From: an uncultured Clostridia bacterium
GTDB lineage: Bacteria; Bacillota; Clostridia; Oscillospirales; Oscillospiraceae
Reading direction: 5' to 3'
DNA length: 6,355 nucleotides
Assembly (NCBI GenBank): GCA_947169005.1
Contig: CAMVOG010000142.1
Location: 1 to 6,355, forward strand
Part shown: positions 1-4,200 of the stretch, piece after piece
How the letters are laid out: each line of letters starts with the position of its first letter
Position numbering within the stretch: the stretch's first letter is position 1
The notes under the pieces: generated by a model
The model's input: only the letters and a program-made list of their open reading frames with translations
Told to the model about the DNA's origin: nothing
Databases searched by the model: none
Program-made: the position numbers and the translations under genes

Positions 1-357
1 CACGCTCTCCGGCAGCGTCACCGTTTCCAGCCGGGAGCAGCCCTCAAAGGCCCAGTCCTTGATCTCCGTGACCCCGGCAGGGACCGTCACCCTCCGCAGC
101 TCGTCACAGTACATGAAGGCGGAGAGCCCGATGGCCGTGACCTTCACGCCGTTGATCTCCGCCGGGATCTCCGCTATGCGGATCTCCTCATCCGCCCCCG
201 TCACAGTCCCGCTGGCAGCGTCAAAATAGATGTTCCCGCCGTAGCAGCCCTCCGACACGGGCTCCCCAACCTCCGGCACCAAGGCGGAGGCGGAAGGCTC
301 CGGCAGCAGCGGCAGCAGGGCCAGGGCCAGCAGCAGGCTGAAAAGGATTTTTTTCAT
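1..357 (-). CDS. Secreted BspA-type leucine-rich-repeat protein, N-terminal part (cut by window edge)
   Basis: The 119 visible residues start at ATG 357 and run off the left edge without a stop. Residues 1-25 form a signal peptide: MKK, a leucine-rich hydrophobic core, then a probable signal peptidase I site after SASA (about residue 25), so the product should be exported. A short segment with YGGNIYFD and SGTVTG (about 39-54) precedes two 23-residue LRR_5 repeats at 73-95 and 96-118, each with the pattern VTxIxxxAFxxCxxLxxVTxPxx. That pattern defines the BspA/TpLRR family, which is common in gut Clostridia and often tied to surface binding or protein-protein contact. More repeats presumably follow outside the window. 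AAGGAGG at 366-372 lies 8 nt from the start codon, and the gene has its own promoter (396-424). The ligand cannot be told from this fragment. Confidence 0.88.
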   Translation of the reverse strand, partial: MKKILFSLLLALALLPLLPEPSASALVPEVGEPVSEGCYGGNIYFDAASGTVTGADEEIRIAEIPAEINGVKVTAIGLSAFMYCDELRRVTVPAGVTEIKDWAFEGCSRLETVTLPESV

Positions 358-395
358 GGGAGCTCCCTCCTTCGGAAATCGGATATACCGGCTTT

Positions 396-424
396 AGTAT
401 AACACCCGCAGAGAACGGGCGCAA
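396..424 (-). promoter_or_regulatory. Sigma-A-type promoter of the leucine-rich-repeat gene
   Basis: Read on the minus strand, TTGCGC (424-419) is followed after exactly 17 bp by TATACT (401-396). Transcription would start near 389, giving a leader of about 30 nt before the AAGGAGG site and ATG 357. The -35 box lies only 4 bp beyond the terminator hairpin of the upstream oxidoreductase gene, so one unit ends where the next begins. Confidence 0.68.
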
Positions 425-428
425 GAGA

Positions 429-471
429 AGATAGGGGAACGGTTTTCCCGCGGAAAACCGTTCCCCTATCT
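429..471 (-). terminator. Intrinsic terminator of the FAD oxidoreductase gene
   Basis: This is a perfect inverted repeat: 20-bp arms at 429-448 and 452-471 around a 3-nt loop CGC (449-451). It starts 10 bp past the oxidoreductase stop codon. On the minus strand the stem is followed by TCTCTT, an interrupted U-tract; on the plus strand no T-tract follows, so the minus orientation is favoured. The stem is unusually long and perfect for a terminator. Confidence 0.75.
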
Positions 472-481
472 GAATGATCTG

Positions 482-1933
482 TTAATCCGGCAGGATCGCG
501 CCGCCCTTGAGCAGCAGCTCCTTCAGCTCGGCATAGGGCACGTCCCGCAGGCGGAGGCCCTTCTTCACGGCGATGGCCGCCGCCGCGCCCGCCGCCTGGC
601 CGAAGCACATGCAGTGGGGGATGAGGTTGAAGAACTCGCTGAACTCATGGTCCGCCGAGAAGGCCCGGCAGGCCACCAGGAAGCCCTCCAGATTTTTGGG
701 CAGCAGGGCCCGGTAGGGCACGAAGACGTGGGTATGGGTCACGGAGGCGTCCCCCCGGTCATTGTCCGCAAAGACGGCGATGGTGTCCTCGAAGGGCTCC
801 GTCCGGTCCAGGTCCTCCTCGGTGAGATAATACTCGCCCACCACCCGGCGGCCGCCGGAGGTGCCAAGCTGGGGGCAGGAGAGCATAATCATGCTGTTTT
901 CAAAGCCGGGCATGAGCTTTTTCAGCAGCTCCCAGCCCACGACGGCCTTGTGGCGGGCCGTCCGGTCAATATAAGTCATTTCCTCCGGCTCCGTCTGGTG
1001 CAGGGAGCCGATCAGATTGAAGACCCAGACCACCCCGGTCTGGTTATCCAGCACGCTGCGGGAGAAGAAGGGGCTGCCGCCCCCGGCCATGATCTCCCGG
1101 TTGATTTCCGCGAAGCGCTGGGGCTCGGCCTTGCGGAAGGCGTCGTACTTTTCCAGATCCACGTTGCAGATCCAGTGGATGAAGCCAAACTGGGCGATGC
1201 GGGAGCCGGGACGCATATAGTCGATGGTCTCCACGGGCAGGTTCATCAAAAGGTCCCCGTCCCCGGTGGAGTCGATGACCACCTTGGCCAGCAGGGCCTG
1301 GCGGCCCGCCTTGTTCTCCACAATGACGCCCCGGACGGTGTCGCCCTCCACGATGGGGGCCACGACCCAGGTGTGCAGCAGGAGCTCGGCCCCCGCCTCC
1401 TCCACCATGATGTTCAGCTCGTCCTTGGCGACCTCCGGGTCGATGACCGCGGAGTAGAGCACGATCCGCTCGTCCTTCGCGTTTTGCCGCAGGTAGAAAT
1501 GAGCCATGGCGGCCTCCGCGTAGCGCTCTACGTCCTTGGGGTCGGGCTTGCCCCAGTTCTCCTTCTTGGGATAGGTGGCCGCGCCCCGGGCGGCGCAGCG
1601 GTCAATGACCTCCTGGCAGAAGCCGCCGATCCACTGCTTGCCCTCGATGTCCGCCAGGTTGGGGATGATGTTCACCAGGCCGCCCGTGGCCATGCCGCCC
1701 AGGTGCCCGTAGCGCTCCAGCAGGACGGTTTTCGCCCCGTTCCGGGCCGCCGTGACCGCCGCCGCGCAGCCGCCGGGGCCGCCGCCCACGACCACCACGT
1801 CCACCTCGCGGATCACGGGGATCTCCCGGGCCGCCTCCGCCAGGGTCTTCTTCTCAGTCAGGCCGTGCCGCACGATCTCCGCGTCGTGGGGCATATCGTA
1901 TTGGGCAACGACGTGTTTTCCGTATACTGCCAT
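482..1933 (-). CDS. FAD-dependent oxidoreductase (FAD_oxidored family)
   Basis: A 483-residue cytosolic flavoprotein; substrate unknown. After a 42-residue N-terminal lead, a Rossmann strand VDVVVVGGGPGG (44-55) supplies the GxGxxG dinucleotide-binding motif, and an acidic residue ends the next strand (LLER, 71-74) where the FAD ribose is expected to bind. GGMATGGLVN (79-88) and the second FAD motif VVIDSTGDGDLL (218-229) are typical of the family, as is SGGRRVVGEYYLTEEDL (359-375). The C-terminal segment, with HCMCFGQAAGAAAAIA (440-455), closes the FAD fold. There is no signal peptide, no membrane segment and no fumarate-reductase-type FMN domain. The start is set by AAGGAGG at 1941-1947, 7 nt from ATG 1933. 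The gene lies 101 bp downstream of yolD on the same strand and ends at a strong terminator. Gut Clostridia carry many paralogues of this family, mostly without known substrates, so I assign none. The cofactor call is firm; the reaction is open. Confidence 0.9.
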   Translation of the reverse strand: MAVYGKHVVAQYDMPHDAEIVRHGLTEKKTLAEAAREIPVIREVDVVVVGGGPGGCAAAVTAARNGAKTVLLERYGHLGGMATGGLVNIIPNLADIEGKQWIGGFCQEVIDRCAARGAATYPKKENWGKPDPKDVERYAEAAMAHFYLRQNAKDERIVLYSAVIDPEVAKDELNIMVEEAGAELLLHTWVVAPIVEGDTVRGVIVENKAGRQALLAKVVIDSTGDGDLLMNLPVETIDYMRPGSRIAQFGFIHWICNVDLEKYDAFRKAEPQRFAEINREIMAGGGSPFFSRSVLDNQTGVVWVFNLIGSLHQTEPEEMTYIDRTARHKAVVGWELLKKLMPGFENSMIMLSCPQLGTSGGRRVVGEYYLTEEDLDRTEPFEDTIAVFADNDRGDASVTHTHVFVPYRALLPKNLEGFLVACRAFSADHEFSEFFNLIPHCMCFGQAAGAAAAIAVKKGLRLRDVPYAELKELLLKGGAILPD

Positions 1934-1954
1934 GAGGAAACCTCCTTATTCTGC

Positions 1955-1981
1955 GGGAGGGCCGCGCCGCTCCCAGTTTTT
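1955..1981. other. Stem-loop plus T-run in the yolD to oxidoreductase gap
   Basis: The 101-bp gap 1934-2034 holds GGGAG+GGC (1955-1962), loop CGC, GCC (1966-1968), a bulged G, and CTCCC (1970-1974). TTTTT follows at 1977-1981 on the plus strand. In the minus-strand transcript this is a hairpin just 5' of the AAGGAGG site of the oxidoreductase gene; on the plus strand it has the form of a weak terminator against antisense reading. No strong terminator for yolD is visible. A possible minus-strand promoter (TTGCCT, 17 bp, TAAGCT) is too weak to list separately, so cotranscription with yolD is possible. Confidence 0.35.
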
Positions 1982-2034
1982 CTGTATCCAGCTTACCACG
2001 AACGGAGGAAAAAGGCAAGAAGGCTTTCCCCCCT

Positions 2035-2469
2035 TCACCGCTTTCCCGCGTCCTCCAGGCGGCGGAAGAAGGCGCCGCGCAGGTCCAGGATATCGTCAAC
2101 GGGGATGGGCTCCCCCTCCTCCGGCGTCAGCAGGCGGGTAACGGGGTCCACGCGCCTGACGCGGCAACGCAGGTCCAGGATCGCCCCGCCGGGCTTGCTC
2201 TCGTCGGGCAGAAAGCGGGTAACGATGATCTCCGGGCGCTCCTCCGCCTCCTCCAGCAGCCGGAGGCGGGCGTCCAGCTCCAGCTTGCGGTTTTCGTCCA
2301 GCTCCGGGCGGGCGTCCGTGTAGCGGGCGGCCTCCTCGATCACGTCGTCAAAGCCCACCAGGGCCGCGAAGGGGCTGAACTGGGCCGCCCGCTCCTCCCG
2401 GGGCATGGGCGTGTGGTTTTGGGAAACATGATGGGGCAGGTGGATGATGTCGTCATAACGGCCGGGCAT
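2035..2469 (-). CDS. YolD-like family protein
   Basis: A 144-residue soluble protein. The N-terminal block RYDDIIHLPHHVS (4-16), then MPREERAAQFSPFAAL (22-37) and GFDDVIEEAARYT (39-51), is the recognisable core of clostridial YolD-like proteins. Next comes a charged helical stretch (about 56-79, ELDENRKLELDARLRLLEEAEE), then a beta-rich C-terminal half (80-131) ending in VDDILDLRGAFFRRLE. In Firmicutes, YolD-like genes are often found beside Y-family DNA polymerase genes (UvrX/DinB type) and are damage-related, but their biochemical role is poorly defined. No polymerase gene is in this window; the partner here is divergent rmuC. The start at 2469 is chosen over an in-frame ATG at 2541 because AAGGGAGG (2477-2484) sits 7 nt upstream, and because the upstream ATG lies inside the promoter's -35 box. 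The conserved domain also begins right after Met 2469. Confidence 0.85.
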   Translation of the reverse strand: MPGRYDDIIHLPHHVSQNHTPMPREERAAQFSPFAALVGFDDVIEEAARYTDARPELDENRKLELDARLRLLEEAEERPEIIVTRFLPDESKPGGAILDLRCRVRRVDPVTRLLTPEEGEPIPVDDILDLRGAFFRRLEDAGKR

Positions 2470-2476
2470 GGGCGCG

Positions 2477-2484
2477 CCTCCCTT
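2477..2484 (-). promoter_or_regulatory. Ribosome binding site that fixes the yolD start
   Basis: AAGGGAGG on the minus strand ends 7 nt before ATG 2469. It directly follows the 3' arm of the leader hairpin (2485-2502), so folding of that stem leaves this site just outside it. Confidence 0.75.
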
Positions 2485-2508
2485 CCGCGGGACTTCCCGC
2501 GGTTTTTT
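2485..2508. other. Leader hairpin of yolD; terminator-shaped on the opposite strand
   Basis: A perfect 8-bp stem pairs CCGCGGGA (2485-2492) with TCCCGCGG (2495-2502) around a formal 2-nt loop (in RNA the inner pair probably opens to give 4 nt). On the plus strand it runs straight into TTTTTT (2503-2508), the form of an intrinsic terminator, yet no plus-strand gene lies upstream. On the minus strand the predicted yolD transcript starts near 2506, so this hairpin is almost the first thing transcribed and abuts the ribosome site. Likely roles are blocking antisense read-out or stabilising the 5' end of the yolD message. Confidence 0.5.
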
Positions 2509-2512
2509 CTTT

Positions 2513-2541
2513 ATCATAAGGCAGAACGGCCCGTTTTGCAA
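2513..2541 (-). promoter_or_regulatory. Promoter of yolD, firing left
   Basis: On the minus strand, TTGCAA (2541-2536) is followed by a 17-bp spacer and TATGAT (2518-2513). The predicted start near 2506 gives a leader of about 37 nt. The spacer is occupied by an imperfect palindrome (2521-2539). Confidence 0.68.
2521..2539. promoter_or_regulatory. Candidate operator: 19-bp imperfect palindrome in the yolD promoter
   Basis: GCAGAACGG and CCGTTTTGC flank a central C (2530). Eight of nine positions in the half-sites are complementary; only G2524/T2536 fails. The element covers most of the spacer and part of the -35 box of the yolD promoter, a position where a bound repressor would block polymerase, and it is 11 bp from the rmuC -35 box. 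It resembles, but does not match, the Firmicutes LexA box (GAAC-N4-GTTC). No regulator gene is nearby. Confidence 0.35.
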
Positions 2542-2550
2542 GCCTCGCCC

Positions 2551-2579
2551 TTGCGCGGCGGGGCTGATTCTGCTACAAT
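2551..2579 (+). promoter_or_regulatory. Promoter of rmuC, firing right
   Basis: TTGCGC (2551-2556), a 17-bp spacer and TACAAT (2574-2579) with an extended -10 TGC at 2571-2573. The start should lie near 2586, about 43 nt before ATG 2629. It is back to back with the yolD promoter, with only 9 bp between the two -35 boxes. Confidence 0.7.
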
Positions 2580-2590
2580 AAGGAAAAGAC

Positions 2591-2609
2591 GGGCGGCCCC
2601 GCGCCGCCC
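2591..2609 (+). other. GC stem-loop in the rmuC leader
   Basis: GGGCGGC (2591-2597) pairs perfectly with GCCGCCC (2603-2609) around a 5-nt loop. It lies at the 5' end of the predicted rmuC message and ends 4-5 nt before the GGAAGGGA ribosome site (2612-2619). With GC content this high, a chance stem of this size is possible. Confidence 0.35.
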
Positions 2610-2628
2610 CGGGAAGGGATGCGCTTTC

Positions 2629-4080
2629 ATGGAATATGTGCTGCTGGGGCTCTGCGCCGTCAATCTGCTGCTGCTCGTTTTTCTGCTCCTCCGCTCAGCG
2701 GGAGGGGTGCGGCAGGAGGACGCGGCGGCGCTGGAAAAGGAGCTGGCCCGTCTGCGCCAGGAGGCGGACGCGGACCAGCGCCTGCTGCTGGACCAGCTCT
2801 CCCGCCAGGGGGAGGCGGCCTCCGGCCAGCTCACGGCCCTGGGGGACGGGCTGCGGGCCTCCCAGGACCGGCAGCAGTTCCGCGCCGAGCGGGGCATGGA
2901 GACCCTGCGGCAGGAGATGGGCGGCTTCCGCAAGGAGACCGGGGACCAGCTCACCCAGATCAACGCCGTGGTAACGGAAAAGCTGCAAACCATTTTGGAC
3001 CGGAAGCTGAACGAGGCCTTCGACACGGTGGTAAAGAACATGGCGGAGCTGGGCAAGACCCTCTCCGACAGCCAGGAGCGCCAGCAGAAGGAGAACGCCG
3101 CCCGCATCGCCGCCCTGGAGACGGAATTCGGGAAGATCCGGGCGGACATGCTGGCCGCTCTGGACAGGCTGCGGGCCGAGAACGCCGCCAGCCTGGAGAA
3201 GATCGACCAGACCGTGAACGAGAAGCTGCAGAAGACCCTGGACGACCGCATCAGCCGCTCCTTCGAGCAGGTGAACAAGCGTCTGACGGAGGTCTACGAG
3301 GGGCTCGGCGAAATGAAGAACGTGGCCTCCGGCGTCTCGGACCTGAAAAACGTCCTCTCCAACGTGAAAAACCGCGGCATTCTGGGTGAGATCCAGCTTT
3401 CCGCCATTCTGGACGACATCCTGGCCCCGGAGCAGTACGTCACCCAGTACCGCATCGACCCACACCGCCCGGAAATGGTGGACTTCGCCGTGCGGCTACC
3501 CGGCGCGGAGGAGGGGGAAAACGTCTTTCTCCCCATCGACGCCAAGTTCCCCGGCGAGACCTGGGCGGCACTGGCCGCGGCCTACGATTCCGGCGACCCG
3601 GCGGAGCTGAAGCTGCGGCGGACGGCCCTGGAGCAGGAGATCAAGCGCTGCGCCAAAAGCATCCGGGACAAGTATGTGACGCCCCCCTATTCCACGGATT
3701 TCGCCATCCTCTTCCTCCCCTTCGAGGGGCTGTACGCCGAGGTGGTGAACATGGGGCTGGTGGAGATTTTGCAGCGGGAATACAAGGTGAACGTGACGGG
3801 CCCCTCCACCATGGCGGCCATGCTCAACAGCCTGCAGATGGGCTTCCGCACCCTGGCGATCCAGAAAAAGAGCGGCGAGGTCTGGAAGATCTTAGAGGCC
3901 GCGAAGAAGGAATTCGCCACCTTCGAGGAGGTGCTGGACAAGACCCGCGCCCGCCTGCGCCAGGCGGACGACGAGCTGGAAAAGCTCATCGGCTCCCGCA
4001 CCCGGGCCATCAACCGCAAGCTGAAATCCGTTTCCGAGCTGGACCCCGGCGAAAGCCCCGCCGCTCTGCTGGACGAATAA
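2629..4080 (+). CDS. rmuC: DNA recombination protein RmuC
   Basis: A 483-residue protein, close to the E. coli RmuC length (about 475). RmuC proteins limit rearrangements at inverted repeats; the domain is related to restriction-endonuclease-like nucleases, but the activity is not well defined. Residues 2-22 form one transmembrane helix (YVLLGLCAVNLLLLVFLLL), with the rest predicted cytoplasmic. About 28-230 is a long Glu/Gln/Lys/Leu-rich coiled coil with an internal repeat (111-145 and 192-226). The RmuC domain covers about 235-465: LSNVKNRGILGEIQL (243-257), VDFAVRLPG (284-292), LPIDAKFP (301-308), FLPFEGLYAEVV (362-373) and TGPSTMAAMLNSLQMGF (390-406). The Asp-Ala-Lys after a hydrophobic strand is the candidate catalytic site. 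ATG 2629 is chosen because a promoter, GGAAGGGA and the transmembrane helix all fit it; the reading frame is open further upstream but without coding signs. No terminator follows, so read-through to pgi is plausible. Confidence 0.94.
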   Translation: MEYVLLGLCAVNLLLLVFLLLRSAGGVRQEDAAALEKELARLRQEADADQRLLLDQLSRQGEAASGQLTALGDGLRASQDRQQFRAERGMETLRQEMGGFRKETGDQLTQINAVVTEKLQTILDRKLNEAFDTVVKNMAELGKTLSDSQERQQKENAARIAALETEFGKIRADMLAALDRLRAENAASLEKIDQTVNEKLQKTLDDRISRSFEQVNKRLTEVYEGLGEMKNVASGVSDLKNVLSNVKNRGILGEIQLSAILDDILAPEQYVTQYRIDPHRPEMVDFAVRLPGAEEGENVFLPIDAKFPGETWAALAAAYDSGDPAELKLRRTALEQEIKRCAKSIRDKYVTPPYSTDFAILFLPFEGLYAEVVNMGLVEILQREYKVNVTGPSTMAAMLNSLQMGFRTLAIQKKSGEVWKILEAAKKEFATFEEVLDKTRARLRQADDELEKLIGSRTRAINRKLKSVSELDPGESPAALLDE

Positions 4081-4100
4081 GGCAAGACGCACAGCCAAAT

Positions 4101-4184
4101 ACTAAGCACTATGCACTATGCACTAAGTACTCAGTACTCAGTACTTAGTACTCAGCACTCAAAACTAAATTCTACATTCTATAC
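4101..4184. repeat. Degenerate heptamer tandem repeat array (12 units of 7 bp)
   Basis: Twelve consecutive 7-bp units fill most of the rmuC-pgi gap in perfect register. The consensus is about ACTMAGT, with variants such as ACTATGC (twice in a row), ACTCAGT (twice in a row), ACTTAGT and ACTCAGC. The last units drift to ACTAAAT, TCTACAT and TCTATAC. The array is far more AT-rich than the genes on either side. No unit carries a ribosome site or a clear promoter. The design recalls the short tandemly repeated heptamers of heterocystous cyanobacteria, though the organism here is clearly not one. Only 20 bp separate it from the rmuC stop and 16 bp from the pgi ATG. The remaining bases of the gap (4081-4100) show nothing recognisable. 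Confidence 0.85.
4122..4149. repeat. Inverted repeat inside the heptamer array
   Basis: ACTAAGTACT (4122-4131) is the exact reverse complement of AGTACTTAGT (4140-4149). The 8 bases between also pair apart from one C/C mismatch (4132/4139), so the 28 bp are nearly a full palindrome. It covers units 4 to 7 of the array and could form a hairpin in an rmuC-pgi message. It arises because the core AGTACT is itself a palindrome. Confidence 0.7.
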
Positions 4185-4187
4185 ACC

Positions 4188-4192
4188 GAGGT
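4188..4192 (+). promoter_or_regulatory. Ribosome binding site that fixes the pgi start
   Basis: GAGGT sits 8 nt before ATG 4201. It lies within an 8-bp direct repeat, TACACCGA, at 4182-4189 and 4192-4199. The ATGs at 4111 and 4118 inside the heptamer array have no such site. Confidence 0.6.
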
Positions 4193-4200
4193 ACACCGAC

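Noticed and set aside
2019..2036. Terminator just after yolD on the minus strand
   Set aside because: Only a 5-bp stem (GAAGG/CCTTC) overlapping the stop codon, with a T-run several bases away; too weak to call.
614..2323. A 569-codon open frame on the plus strand
   Set aside because: It lies antisense to both the oxidoreductase and yolD, each of which has clear family motifs and a ribosome site. Its composition (His, Gly, Val, Gln-rich, then Arg/Ser-rich) is the usual shadow of GC-rich coding sequence.
2524..2535. LexA (SOS) box in the yolD-rmuC region
   Set aside because: GAACGGCCCGTT resembles GAAC-N4-GTTC, but the second half does not fit and the symmetry centre is different. Kept only as an unassigned palindrome.
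2470..2541. Longer yolD from ATG 2541
   Set aside because: That ATG lies in the -35 box of the yolD promoter, upstream of the predicted transcript start. The YolD core begins at Met 2469, which has a good ribosome site.
2413..2628. Upstream extension of the rmuC frame from ATG 2413
   Set aside because: The extra 72 codons run through the yolD start, both promoters and the leader, and would bury the N-terminal membrane helix. ATG 2629 has a ribosome site and a promoter.
4101..4184. CRISPR-like array
   Set aside because: Units are 7 bp and directly adjacent, with no spacers and no cas genes nearby.
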